Assembly: GCA_026770025.1 (NCBI GenBank)
Contig: JAMXDE010000005.1
Coordinates: forward strand, 3,596,001 to 3,660,000
Direction of reading: 5' to 3'
DNA length: 64,000 bases
Source of the DNA: Craspedostauros australis
Taxonomy: Eukaryota > Bacillariophyta > Bacillariophyceae > Mastogloiales > Achnanthaceae
A model generated the notes under the pieces. It had not been told where the DNA came from. It made no database searches and saw only the letters and a program-made list of their open reading frames with translations. Within the stretch, counting starts at the first letter, position 1. Each line of letters opens with the position of its first letter. A program made the position numbers and the translations under genes. This document shows, piece after piece, positions 45,277 to 57,019 of this stretch.

Positions 45277-47151
45277 TTACCAACCCATGATCTTGAACCG
45301 TAAGTACTCGAAGACCATGATGGATAGTCCCTTCGTAAAGATGTCGGCGAGTTGCTCCGGCGTGGAGATGTGTTGGATGCAAATGAAGCCTGCCTTGACC
45401 CAGTACCAAAAGAAGTGCCACTTGGTCAAGAAGTGTTTGGTGCGTGCTGTCGGCTGATGATTGGTGGCGAGGGAAATGCAGGCTTGGTTGTCCTTGAAGA
45501 CAGTGCACTGGAGGTTGGTGTGCAGCGCCATGTTGGTGCCTGCGTTGTCGATCACTTGTCGGATGAGCTGTTGAATAGGGATCAATGTTCGCATTGCCAG
45601 AGAAAGAGCGGCGTACTCTGACTCCATCGTTGATAGTGCGATCTCAGTTTGAAGCTTTGATTTCCAAATGAGAGGACATCCACCCAGTGTGATGAGATAG
45701 CCGGTGCGTGACTTGACCGCCACAGGGTCTGTGCTGTCCTCTCGTTGGTAGAGGCCTGCGAAGTCAGCGTCCACGTAGCACTTGAGATCGAGTTGCCCAG
45801 TGGGGCGAACGATGGTGCCCATGGTTTCCGTGTGCTTGAGATAGCGCATGATGCGCTTGACGGCCTTGGCGTGTGAACGGCGAGGGTCCTGTCCAAAGCG
45901 TGCGACTTGGGAGACTGCGAAAGCGAGGTCTGGACGAGTATTTGTTGTGAGGTACAGCAGCATACCAACGACGGAGCGGTAGTTCCACTTTTCGTTCATG
46001 GCTGGCTCATCCTTACACTGTCCGAGTGCGAGCTGGGTTGTTGGTACCGGGCATGGATTGCAGTTCGTCCTTTTTGTCGTCTCAAGGATCTTTTTGATCA
46101 ATCCTGATTGCCGAAGATGAACAGTGTCCGCCTTTGGGTCGCGGCAGAGCTCAATTCCCAGAAACTCAGTGAAGCTGCCTTCCTGGGTTAGCTCGAACCT
46201 GAGTTCACGCATTGATACAATGAATTCATCAGCATCCTGCTTGGTCTTGGAGGCGATTCCTGCATCGTCAACGTAGAGGACGATCATGATGTTGTGCTTG
46301 ATGAACAGGCATTGCTCTTGATCGCAGGCTATGAAGCCGACTGTGATCAGGGCCCGGATGAGGTGCTCGTACCACAGGCGCGGAGCGATCGTTAATCCGT
46401 AGAGGCTCTTGCGAAGTCTGAGACAGGTGTTGGGTCCTTTGCTTGATTTGAAGCCGCGAGGGAGGTGGAGATGTACAGGCTTGTGGATGGAGGCCTGTAC
46501 GAATGCGTTGGTGAAGTCGATTGATGTGGTTGTCCAACCCATCACGATGGATGTGCTCAGGAAGATGCGAACGGATGACCAGGCCACGACTGGCGCATAG
46601 GTGGATGCATCCTCATTCATGAGGTCTCTGCGGCAACACCAGCGACCCTTGTATTTCTTGATTGTCCCGTCTGGCAAGCGCTTGCGGCGGAAGACCCAGG
46701 TCCCCGGGAAGATTCGGTCGTTGACGACGTCGGCCTTTTGGATCTCCTCCCACGTTCCTTTTTCCGTGAGAGCCTTGATTTTCTTTTTGGCTGCTTGCAT
46801 CCATTCGTTCTTGTTGTCGTCGCGGATTGCTTCGTCGAAGGAGAGGGTGTCAGGATCACTATTGGATGCCTTGTACACGGATGAACGCTCGGCGATGTTT
46901 AGGTCGCCTCCTGTCGCGAAGTAGCTCATCATGTGTCCATCAACGTATGTTGGGAAGTTCGTTGAGTCTTGCTGCGGCTCGATGATGGAGACAGCGTAAG
47001 CATGTTGTTCGATGTTTGCCCATGCGTGTTCTGGGATACATGTTGCTGTGTCGAGGATGGATGATGGGTCGACTTCAAGTGTTGATCCGTTTTGATCGGA
47101 GGCTCGCGTTGCTGGAGCCTCCTTCAGAGGTGCCGTGTTGGTTTCGATCAT
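45277..47151 (-). CDS. Copia reverse transcriptase and RNase H, second family
   Basis: Open frame of 624 codons. Reverse-transcriptase blocks are GTWVFRRKRLPDGTIKKYKG, IDFTNAFVQASIHKPVHLHL, KSLYGLTIAPRLWYEHL and the catalytic VLYVDDAGIA. RNase H follows with YVDADFAGLY, ALSTMESEYAAL and VFKDNQACISLA. It is interrupted relative to the upstream linker. It is only a moderate match to the other Copia elements in the window, so it belongs to a different lineage. Confidence 0.9.
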   Translation of the reverse strand: MIETNTAPLKEAPATRASDQNGSTLEVDPSSILDTATCIPEHAWANIEQHAYAVSIIEPQQDSTNFPTYVDGHMMSYFATGGDLNIAERSSVYKASNSDPDTLSFDEAIRDDNKNEWMQAAKKKIKALTEKGTWEEIQKADVVNDRIFPGTWVFRRKRLPDGTIKKYKGRWCCRRDLMNEDASTYAPVVAWSSVRIFLSTSIVMGWTTTSIDFTNAFVQASIHKPVHLHLPRGFKSSKGPNTCLRLRKSLYGLTIAPRLWYEHLIRALITVGFIACDQEQCLFIKHNIMIVLYVDDAGIASKTKQDADEFIVSMRELRFELTQEGSFTEFLGIELCRDPKADTVHLRQSGLIKKILETTKRTNCNPCPVPTTQLALGQCKDEPAMNEKWNYRSVVGMLLYLTTNTRPDLAFAVSQVARFGQDPRRSHAKAVKRIMRYLKHTETMGTIVRPTGQLDLKCYVDADFAGLYQREDSTDPVAVKSRTGYLITLGGCPLIWKSKLQTEIALSTMESEYAALSLAMRTLIPIQQLIRQVIDNAGTNMALHTNLQCTVFKDNQACISLATNHQPTARTKHFLTKWHFFWYWVKAGFICIQHISTPEQLADIFTKGLSIMVFEYLRFKIMGW

Positions 47152-47277
47152 TCCTTGGACGAATTTCTCAACTTCGAATTCACTTGGCTGTGGCCATGGC
47201 CCTGGACAAATGGTCGTGACTTGACGACGGAGCAGCTCGAATGCGAGACGATAGCGGTGATTCTCAGCGATGGCGTT

Positions 47278-48003
47278 TCACACGGAGCGAGTCCTTTTGA
47301 AGGTGTTACCGCTGATGTTGATTTCAGGAGGGAGAAAACCTTTCATCATTAGGTACTCCGGATCCTGGTACGACCATGCCTCTGGTGTGGCCGACGACAT
47401 GTAATCGAAGGCGTCGAAGCTGGGGTTCATGGTGCCAGTGCGGATGAAAGTGCTGAGTCTTCCAACGAATTGACCAATAGCGTAGTCCGTTGCTTGTCTC
47501 CTGAGGTCGTCGCAACGAATCTCACAGTGGAGGTCGACTTCGAAGTGTCTCTCCATGTCCGAGTAGAGATCCTCGTAGATGTCTTGGAATGGAGTTGGTC
47601 CCTCCTCAGTCATGTCGTCAGGGTCTGGTTGCCACCAGTCGGCCATGTTGACGCTGGCTTCTTCTGTTTCAGTCGGCCTTGGCGCGAATGTTGGAAGGAC
47701 GAAGTTAGTTGGTTGTGGATTCAAAGTGTTGAATCGAAGTCGAAGTCTGCGCAGCAAGTAGTGAGCATCCACCTTGAATTGGTGTAAGTCGATAGAGAGA
47801 GAGTCGCTGCCTTCGCGTTGGAGAGGTTCGATTGTGTGTAAGCAATCGACGACAGCTTGTGAGAATGTAATGATCGATGAAGAATCGGGGTGCAATTCCC
47901 TGGGTGTTGTTGCCTGTTCGATCTCTTCCATGGTAGCTACTGCGGGGCAGAAGTAGTAATCATCGGTATCCTCGTCGTCCAACCATGTGGCCTTGCCTCC
48001 CAT
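47278..48003 (-). pseudogene. Copia linker region, second family
   Basis: A 241-codon frame directly upstream of the reverse-transcriptase part, acidic and without an enzyme motif (DDYYFCPAVATMEEI, MADWWQPDPDDMTEEGPTP). Position and composition suit the variable segment before Copia reverse transcriptase. Confidence 0.5.
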
Positions 48004-49563
48004 GCGTGCATACGTGAATCGCTTTGGTTGTTTGCGACTTCTCGTGCTTCGAGGTCTTGTTGGCGTTGACTCGGGCTTCGGCGTGGTTGTTGTCGTGGAA
48101 TTAGTCTCAATTGGCGTCGGAGCTAAAGGTGGTAATGGAGTTGCCGGTGCTGGAATTGGTGACTCCCGGAGAGGTGAATCCAGTTGCGGTTGAGGTGTTC
48201 ACTGGTCCGGTGACTCTATAGTAGAGTCAGGTACCGGGGACTCATCAACAGCTCCCTCTGTCGAAGACATTTGCCTGTTGGCTCCCTCTGAGACTGGCAT
48301 TGGAGGGGCGAGAGTTTCACTCGTGAGATCCGGGATCTGTTGTGTCAGTGGTTGCGACTCTTTCGCCAATACCTGTGGCGCTCTTTCACGAACGGTTTGT
48401 CGGTTTTGCGTCTCAGTTGTCGGTGGTGGAGTATGATCGTCGTTGCGTTGTAACCGGTTGTGGTCTCGCGTGTCTGACGCGAAGATGTCGTCCTGCTCCA
48501 TTGACTCCACATCGTCGTCGTCGAATGGATATTGAAAGGTGGTGTAATAGAGCCCAAACGTAATGGCTGTTGTCTTGTTGGCTGTTCTTTAGCTGTTGGC
48601 TGTAGAGGCTTGACTGGCAAGCGGTCCGAACGTGAGTCTTCTGTTCCACAAGTAGTCAATTGAGAATACTGGTAGATGGTGAAGAAACGTGCGGATTATG
48701 TGATTAGTGCAATTGTTCTTGTTGGTGTGACACCCTGTGTGGGTTGCCCTGGAAAATGGTCGTAGGGTTTGCGTAGCCCAAGTACCACAGGAGGGGGCCC
48801 TTTCGTTGGGTTGCTGTCAGAAACGGGCCGTAGGGTTTTCGTAGCTCCAGTACCATGGGAGAGTTTCCTTCATGGAGTTGGAAGCTGGGCGAAGGTCATC
48901 TTGCGTGTACTCCCACGTGGAACTGTACCGTCGATCCAGCAGTCTTGTATCGGCATCAAGTTTTTGGTGGGGAGGGGTTCCGATGACACAGTCATTGGGA
49001 CCCTTTTTCCATGGGTCCTGGACTTCAAAGAGTTTCTTCGAAGACTTGTGCCTGCTCCAAACGTGGTAATGTCCGAAACGTGGTTCAGACCGATTCGTGG
49101 GAAAACGAGTCATGTGTTGCAGGAAATCCTTCCTTAGCCTAACTGCTAGCTTAGCTCTATTACTCCCCTTCATCTCACGTCGCAACGAGTTGACTGGAAG
49201 CAAGAAAGCTAATCGTAGCGTTGACCGTGCTGCAGCCCAAGATAGCAGCATTCTCATTCCATGCATCAAGTTCGTCGATGTCTTCGCACATGGGATCTTG
49301 GCTGTCTTCGTCCGCCAATCATTCCAGTTCCTCGTTGAGCCTTGTGGTGATGGTGGTCTGTTGGATCTCATTGATGTGGGTCATTCCTCCACGGTGGGGG
49401 GTGCCGGTAATGTCTTGGGTGGCTTGGTCCGATCTGGGATCAGTGCGGGGGACTGCTCTGATCCTGTTGGTAGGGTCAAGGATGGGTAGATGGTTGGGCA
49501 TGTAGTTCATGGCTGTCGTTCGTGCCCTTGGCATGACGTTGCAGGATTGGAGTCGCCTTGGGG
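48004..49563 (-). other. Probable further Copia linker or decayed DNA
   Basis: Minus-strand frames up to 49371 are Thr/Gln/Pro-rich or basic and lack motifs. Around 48720-48850 a block GGTCGTAGGGTTTGCGTAG...CCACAGG recurs about 75 bp later as GGCCGTAGGGTTTTCGTAG...CCATGGG, an imperfect direct repeat. It may be linker and flanking sequence of the Copia fossil below it. Not assigned further. Confidence 0.3.
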
Positions 49564-50360
49564 TGTCGAGATGTACATGTGAGTATATGTCAAGATGTAC
49601 GTGTATATGTGCATCGTTCACCCGCTATTCTCTCATACGCACTTGGACGGTATAACTATACTCGTGTCGATAGTATGCTGTGATTCGTCAGAATTACAGG
49701 GGAAATGGAACACACAAAAAGGGGCAAGATTTCTGGAGGAAATTTGCAAATAACGATTTCTGGGAGAATCAGAAGATCGTCCGTCCATGCATCAATGGTA
49801 CCAAGAGAATCTCAAGGTACTTCCCAACTAAACCTCAGATGACGATATCATCTGACAGACTGCTGCATCACCAATGGAATGTGACATCTGGAGAGCAGAA
49901 GGACACCTACTGACGTCGACAGGATGTCAACATGTCACCACGTCGACAGCTGTCTCCAAGTCAGAGCAGGAGGCGAAGATCAGATGACCCATGAAGATCA
50001 TGGATACTGAAGGTGAACTTCAAATGGTAAGCACTCATGGAGTAGAAGCCAGTACTGAATGAACAGAGTGTCGAATGCGGAGGACGCATCGAACACGGAG
50101 TATCGTGTAGCACGAGCACACGATGTTGAGAGAGAGAGAGAGAGAGAGAATACAGAGAGGAGCGAGAGAGGATCTTGCGTACCGACTCATAGTCGGAGAC
50201 CGAATCTACGAAACAGATTGAAGTGCCAAGAGCATTGGGCAAGAGAACGGGTGTACACCAAGAGCATCGGAGTAGCCAAGTAATGAAATAGCAAACAGAC
50301 GACTATCAACCAACACCATCTTCCACGATCGTAGGTTACCGTGAGCGGAACTTGCCAACA
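49564..50360 (+). mobile_element. LTR of the 795-bp Copia family, plus orientation
   Basis: 797 bp, TGTCGAG...CCAACA. The flanking hexamers (TTGGGG and TAATCC) do not match, so it is not a simple solo LTR. It is opposite in orientation to the coding region beside it. Confidence 0.9.
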
Positions 50361-50516
50361 TAATCCTGACATGTTTGGTTGCCTTCATCGTCGTTTTGGA
50401 TTTCGTTCGTGTCACGTAGAATTCGCTGTAGATTTCGTACTGGTTTTGTTGATGTGTTTTGTTTTTGTTCTTTATTAGTGTTATCGTTGTTTTTGTTTTT
50501 TCGGGTTCTGGTATTG
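50361..50516 (-). mobile_element. LINE 5' fragment
   Basis: Related to the 5' UTR and first ORF1 codons of the LINE at 21601-29966: the ACCAGAACCCGAAAAAACAA end and the MKATKHVRI start are both visible. Its 5' end abuts a broken Copia coding region and its other side abuts the LTR. Confidence 0.8.
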
Positions 50517-53376
50517 TGTTCTTGAGAAAGAAACTCCAGCAGTGATCCGTGCAGTCGTCTACAATCAGGGTCCAGTAGCGTTTATCTCCGAAGCTTATGT
50601 GTTTAGTGTAACTAATGTCAATGAAGAGCCGTTCGCCGCGGCGAGTTGATCTTGGAATGGTTGCCTTCGGGACGTTCTTCACTCTTGCGTTCGCGACCGC
50701 GCAGTCGCGACATACCGGCATCTCGCCAATAATCTTCCATCCGTACTGAGCGGCCGTCCGCTTCATGGTCTCGAGTGGCGCGTGGCCGAGCATTTGGTGC
50801 AGGTTCACTGCGCTGATCTCCTTGGATGGATTCTTGACGATGGCTGTGCAAGCCTTGTCGTCGTCTGTTGGCATGATGGGATGCATCTGCACTCTCGTGA
50901 TGAATCCGTTGGATGTGGGGAAGACTCGATCGAACACGATCTTCGTTCCGGATCCGTTGATGATGTCCATCAGAATGCCGTTGTTACCAAGCTGGTAACC
51001 GTTGTACAGAGCCTTGTTCGTGGAGAAAAGGTTCACCGCCATCTTGGGTGTGTACTTCACATCATCGAGCCAGATGATGTGGCCAGTGTTGTCTCGCTGT
51101 TTGACCTTCAAACGAATGGATCCCATCTTGGGAGAATCCAGCTTCGTGCTGTCTCCCACTTGGACGAAGGACTTGATGTGCCGCACGTTGAAGAGAGCGG
51201 CGTCCGAGTTGACGATGTGACACGAAGCTCCGCTGTCGGCGAGCCAGGTGTCCTTGTTGACCTTGTCCTTGTGCTTAGTGCTCAGCTCGTGGAGCTGTTC
51301 CACAGCTGCCGCAGCTATCTCGTCGTCGAAGCTGCCGTCATCGTCGTCTTTGTGGACTCCGTCTTCGTTGTATGGATTATAATCCTCGTCAGCTTCGTCG
51401 TCGCTTGGTAGTTCAGCGAAGTTCGCTGGGACGGTGCTGTTACGATGGGCTCTGGTGACCGTGTCATACGGTGTGACGCGTGGTCGCTCGCGCAGGAGCA
51501 CCTGCATGCATCCTCCGAGCACGTAGTGCAAGTCCAGTTCGGAGAGTTCCTCTTCTTCGTTTGCTTGCAGTAGTCGGTTGAGGATGGCTGCATTTGCGAG
51601 GATCTCTTCAATCGATTTGAAGTTATCGGATAGGATGGTGCTTACCATGTTCACCCAAATGTATCGCAATGGTTCGTTCACGAACCCTGGGGACATCGGT
51701 AACGCAGCTGTTAGAACCGCGTCGTAGATGAGCTGCTTCTGCATTCGTTTTGCAGTGACCGTTGGTTCCGGGAAGGTTTGGAGTCGGTAGATGTCGTCGA
51801 CTCTTCTGGGATTTGGTTCCGATGGGAATTGGATTCGGATTGGATAGACGACGTGTTCATATGGATTGAACGCATCGTTTGGACGGTCCTCAGCTTCATC
51901 GCTGTCCTCTTCATCGAAGATGCCCGTTCTCTCGTTTCGCATTGCTGGAGGATGCGGCGCCTCGGTGCGGTTCGTTCCGTCTCTGATGGTGTCGTCGTCG
52001 TCGTCTCCATCTGCGCCGTCCTCGTCAGCGTCTTCGTCTGAGCCGTCCTCGTCGGCGTCGTCGTCGTCATCGCTCATGGCCTCTTCGATGTCGCTATCGT
52101 TGGCCTCGCTGTCCATCTCAGCTTCGTCGCCGTATGAACCAATCAGGTCGTGCGCGTTGAAGCAGCATTCGTAGCTCACTTCGCGTCTTGGATCCACCTC
52201 GTGGATGATTGGCTCCTCGCTGAGCCACTCCAGGATGATCTCATCATCCTGCACTTCGTCGTCACTTCCAATGTACTCGAAGTTATCGAAGAAGGAGTCT
52301 TCGATGTAGTTGTTGGACACCAACATGCAGAGCGGCATGTCCTTTGCTGAGAGTACCATCTCGTGCCCGCTCTTGTCGTGTCCTTGTGTTGCTGTGTTGG
52401 CCTGTTCGTTGGCCTTCTTCTTCTCGTTGAACTTCTTCTTTCGGCACTCCGCCTCGCAGTGTCCGAAGATGCCGCAGTAGTTGCACTTGCCCTTGAAGCC
52501 GCTTCCCTTGTTGCGCTTTCCGTTCATCTTGTTGTTGTTGTTGTTGTTTTTCTTGTTGTTCGATTTCTTGCGTTCTGGGCAATCGGCGGATCTATGGCCA
52601 TACACACCACAGTTGTGGCAGGTCCCCTTGAAGTTACCGGTGCTCGTGAAGCCAGTGTCGTTGTTCTTCGTGTTACTGTCTTGGAAGTCGTCAATGTACA
52701 CCTTGCCTCCTTGATGAGTGGCGTATGCTGTTCGGAGTACTCCTCTGATCGCGTTGATGGTAACCAGTTCTGGATTGAACGTGAGTTGATGTTGGAAGTT
52801 CACGATGTGAGTTCTGTATTCCACGCTCACCGTGCTGAGGATCTGCATGATCATCTCTTCGTCTGTGATCGTGTACTTGACATCGTGGAGACGCGAGCGT
52901 AGGCCCTCGGGTCGTGTGATGTAGATGTCGGGGTCCGAGTCTCTCTTCATCTTTTCGTTGTTGAATTGGCGCTTGAGTTTGATCTTCGTCGTTGGTGCGC
53001 TCGCGCCCTTGATTTCCGTCGGTTTCTGTGTTACCGATTCTTCGATTTTCGCTTGTTGTTTCGCGAGGATTGATTTGCTCACAAATTCTCCTCCTGGTGG
53101 TGTCTCACTTTTCCCACTCTGTTTGGCTGTGCGAATGCTCTCCGTCACACTAGTCTCCTCTTGCTTGACCGCCTTGAGAATCCTCTTCTCCTCATGGTGT
53201 AGTCTTGCAGACCGTTCTTCTTCGGTCTCGTCGATCGCGCTTGCGTATGCGCCTGATAGGACAGTAGCCGCAGCTGCTTCCTTCTCTTGTCGTGGTGGAG
53301 TCTCACTCGCACCTTCTTCTATCTTGATAGTCGGGTTGGACAGAGGGATGTCTTTCAATTCCTCTTCCTTGCTCAT
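50517..53376 (-). pseudogene. Copia gag-protease-integrase fossil
   Basis: A minus-strand relative of the element at 7062-15723, same family. It starts MSKEEELKDIPLSNP, has both zinc knuckles (CHNCGVYGHRSADC, CNYCGIFGHCEAEC), an Asp/Glu-rich stretch, the DSGA protease and the start of integrase. It is broken: the pol end is lost at the LINE fragment and there has been internal loss, at least two breaks in all. The acidic segment between gag and protease has diverged most from the sister copy. Confidence 0.85.
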
Positions 53377-53458
53377 TCAGTCTGTTGCTCCTGAATGATG
53401 TTCGTCTTCCTCGCACGATCCGATCCGCGGGCTCGCCCTGATCTATTGTTTATAAACG

Positions 53459-54258
53459 TGTTGGCAAGTTCCGCTCACGGTAACCTACGATCGTGGAAGA
53501 TGGTGTTGGTTGATAGTCGTCTGTTTGCTATTTCATTACTTGGCTACTCCGATGCTCTTGGTGTACGCTGTTCTCTTGCCCGATGCTCTCGGCACTTCAA
53601 TCTGTTTCGTAGATTCGGTCTCCGACTATGAGTCGGTACGTGAGATGCTCTCTCGCTCCTCTCTGTATTCTCTCTCTCTCTCTCTCTCAACATCATGTGC
53701 TTGTACTACACGATACTCCGTATTCGATGCGTGCTCCGCATTTGACACTCTGTTCATTCAGTACTGGTTCCTACTCCATGAGTACTTACCATTTGAAGTT
53801 CACCTTCAGTATCCATGATGCTGATCCTCTTCGGTCATCGGATCTTCGCCTCCTGCTCTGACTTGGAGACAGATGTCGACGTGGTGACATGTTGACATCC
53901 TGTCGACGTCAGTAGGCGTCCTTCTGCTGTCTAGATGTCATGTTCCATTGGTGATGCAGCAGCCTGTCAGATGATATCGTCATCTGAGGTTTAGTTGGGA
54001 AGTACCTTGAGATTCTCTTGGTACCATTGATGGATGGACGGACGATCTTCTGATTCTCCCAGAAATCGTTATTTGCAAATTTCCTCCAGAAATCTTGCCC
54101 CTTTTTGTGTGTTCCATTTCCCCTGTAATTCTGACGAATCACAGCATACTATCGACACGAGTATAGTTATACCGTCCAGGTGCGTATGAGAGAATAGCGG
54201 GTGAACGATGCACATATACACGTACATCTCGACATATACTCACATGTACATCTCGACA
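53459..54258 (-). mobile_element. LTR of the 795-bp Copia family, minus orientation
   Basis: 800 bp, TGTTGGCAAG...TCGACA on the plus strand, preceded by the CGTTTATAAAC-type palindrome seen after the 5' LTR at 7062-7856. It is the 5' LTR of the minus-strand Copia fossil beside it. It breaks into another Copia fossil at 54259. Confidence 0.9.
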
Positions 54259-55301
54259 AGCGCATCCTAGATGCAATCAGCTCACACTTCTTCCTCAAAC
54301 CGAGTTCCATCGGCCCTCCTACAACTTTCCTCGGCTCCACTATCGCGCCATACCACATTGACTCTGATGCAACACGTCCGAAATGGAGCATGGGATCACT
54401 GGCGTACATACGAGCCGCGATCAAGATCGTGACGAAATGGCTCACAGACCGACAGGGACGACTGAAGACGAAAGCACCCAGTGTAATACCAAACAACTAT
54501 CGACCCGAATTGGATGCAACACCGTTGTGCGACGCAGAAGAGATGGCGTTCTACCAGCAACTGATTGGGATCCTGTGTTGGACCGTTGAACTGGGTCGAA
54601 TCGACATATGCTGTGAAACATCAATGATGTCCTCCTATTGTGCTGCGCTACGTACGGGTCACCTACGGACGCTCTTCCACATGTTTGCCTATTTGAACTC
54701 ACACGATCGTTCCCGTCTTGTCTTTGATGATGCATACGTTGACAAACCCGCTGTGATACAACCGGAGTGGGGCGACTTCTATTCCGACGCCCACGAACAG
54801 ATACCGAATGACATGCCACCACCACGCGGAAAAGAGGTCCAGATGACTTGCTTCGTTGATGCTGACCATGCCGGTGACCGGGTAACACGACGATCGCGCA
54901 CCGGAGTCCTACTGTACCTGAACTCATCACCCATCCTATGGCACAGCAAGAAACAAAACAGCATCGAGACGTCCACGTTCGGCAGCGAGTTCACCGCGCT
55001 CAAGGTAGTGACGGAGATTGTTGTCGGGATGCGTTACAAATTGCGTATGATGGGCGTCCCTATGGACGGCCCTACGGACATGCGCGTCGACAACCAGAGC
55101 GTCGTATACAACGCCTCACTCCCCGCATCACAGCTACAAAAGAAAGCCAACGCCATTGCAGATCATTTCGTCCAAGAAAGCATCGCGGCAGGTGTGATGA
55201 CCATCTCATATGCGCCATCAGAGACCAACCTCGCCAACATGCTCACGAAGCCACAATCAAGGCCAAGACGGACAGCTCAGGCACAATGTGGTTTATTCTA
55301 A
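54259..55301 (+). pseudogene. Copia reverse-transcriptase end and RNase H, third lineage
   Basis: Plus-strand fragment beginning in the end of reverse transcriptase (FYQQLIGILCWTVELGRIDI) and running through RNase H (CFVDADHAGDRVTRRSRTGV, SIETSTFGSEFTALK, VDNQSVVYN). It is a different lineage from the other two Copia families here. Truncated at its 5' side by the LTR; no 3' LTR recognised. Confidence 0.85.
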
Positions 55302-55644
55302 CATACAGACTGCGCGACAGTACCCATGGATGGTCGACCACGGATTCAATCTGTGGTGGATGGGATGAGCGCCCTGTGGTGCCCACGCATGGGGCATGCA
55401 GCAGGTACATACCATATGAAGCAGAAATGTGACGATCCGACAGTCAACAAAACCACAGCGAATCGAGGGGACCAAACAGAGATACAGGTGAAACGGTTAA
55501 AACGGGGTTAACATGCGAACACGGGCATCGCCCAACCACGGGAGGCTGGAGTACTCTCTGACGATCCTACACGACCCTATAACCCTTATAATCTGCATCC
55601 TTTGGGTTTGCAACCCTCAATTCCAATGCATGTGTGTGTTAACT
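55302..55644. other. No recognisable gene
   Basis: Short frames only, between the Copia fragment and duplication copy B. It may include the 3' tail of that Copia element. Confidence 0.35.
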
Positions 55645-56167
55645 TGGATCCAACGGCTGAAGATCGCACTGTTTGTTGTTGGGTGGGATATACGGTAAAT
55701 AAAATATATATCTCACTTTCTGCGGACGTCTTTCTCATCGTCACAGCACATGTTGGAAGGAGTATCGACGCAACGCTCAAACGGAGCCTTTGGAGGCCGC
55801 TGGTGGATACGATTACAGTGTACAGTAGAGAGGTGTGTACTCGCATGGCATTGCCCTCCGACCGACCTCTTCTGCTACTCGTACTTTACCCATCGCCTTC
55901 CGAGGGTGCGATCTAGCATGCGATCAAGCATGCGATCATAGGAGCGAATGTGTCTACCTTGCCTTCTGTTTCTCTGTTTGCATTGAAGACGCATTCCTCG
56001 ATGTCTTGTTGGTAGTTTGCCTTCCGAGCATGCGATCATAGCATGCGATCATAGGGGCGGATGTGTCTGTCTTGCCATCTGTTTCTCTGTTTGCATTGAA
56101 GATTCATTCCTCGATGTCTTGTTGGGGGTTTGCACTCCACCCATCGCCTTCCAAGGGTGCGACCTAG

Positions 56168-56440
56168 ACTGCGATCATAGCATGCGATCATAGCATGCGA
56201 TCATAACATGCGATCATCACATGCGATCATAGCATGCGATCATAACATGCGATCATAACATGCGATCATAACATGCGATCATAACATGCGATCATAACAT
56301 GCGATCATAACATGCGATCATAACATGCGATCATAACATGCGATCATAACATGCGATCATAGAATGCGATCATAGAATGCAATCATAGAATGCGATCATA
56401 GAATGTGATCATAGAATGTGATCATAGAATGCGATCATAG
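56168..56440 (+). repeat. 13-bp satellite (CATGCGATCATAA)n
   Basis: About 20 units, perfect in the centre and with GAATG variants toward the right edge. Each unit contains GCGATC. Copy A has only isolated units at the corresponding place. Confidence 0.9.
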
Positions 56441-56727
56441 GAGCGGATGAGGATTACCGCTTTGGCTATTCGCTCCGTGTCCCATGATAAAGAACATCTG
56501 CGAAAGTAGAAAGATGAGTGTCAGAGTGCATGGTACGAGTACAAAGTAATCGGAGATTTTGATTTCTACGAGTACAGCGTGTGCGATGGGGGACGACACA
56601 GCATCAATACGTGCGCTGTGGTACGAAAGGGTACCACTTCTGATGGTTGACACCTCAACTGCCCACTATCACCGTCACGGATGCAAATGACAAACGTGGT
56701 GCAAATGCCACCACGACCTCACTGATG

Positions 56728-56826
56728 AGTGCGATCAAGGGATTGTTGCTGCAGAGAAGCGAAGTTGCTCTCTCTGCCTCGCCCAACATTGATCTTGTTG
56801 ACATGCCTGAAATCGTTTGGAACATC
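56728..56826 (+). other. Reading frame conserved between duplicates, copy B
   Basis: Same 35-codon tail as 40510-40614 (LMSAIKGLLLQRSEVALSASP to PEIVWNI). See the copy A entry for the options. The upstream part is not conserved as protein. Confidence 0.25.
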
Positions 56827-57019
56827 TGATTTCCTCGCCCTCACAATACATCAACACCGTCATCCATTAACCACCACCACTCACAATCTCGAGAGAGACA
56901 GAGAGAGAGAGAGAGCTCAAGTTTCGCAGGTGCCATTCACATCTTCGTCACTGGCGTGACCGACACAAAACTCACTTGCACAGCCGCAGTTGCCGCCGCA
57001 GCCACATTCATACGCAACA

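Larger units (their letters stand above)
44508..49563 (-). mobile_element. Copia element of a second family, 5' part lost
   Basis: Minus-strand Copia fossil. Its 3' LTR (44508-45192) is preceded by a purine-rich tract ACTGAGAGGGAGA on the minus strand. Upstream lies a coding region with reverse transcriptase and RNase H in long open frames, then a proline-rich linker. Gag, protease and most or all of integrase are not recognisable, and no 5' LTR is seen. The upper end meets an unrelated LTR. The family differs clearly from the element at 7062-15723. Broken, with at least one large loss. Confidence 0.8.

Noticed and set aside
56168-56440. CRISPR-like array
   Set aside because: Units are contiguous 13-mers without spacers, in a eukaryotic context.
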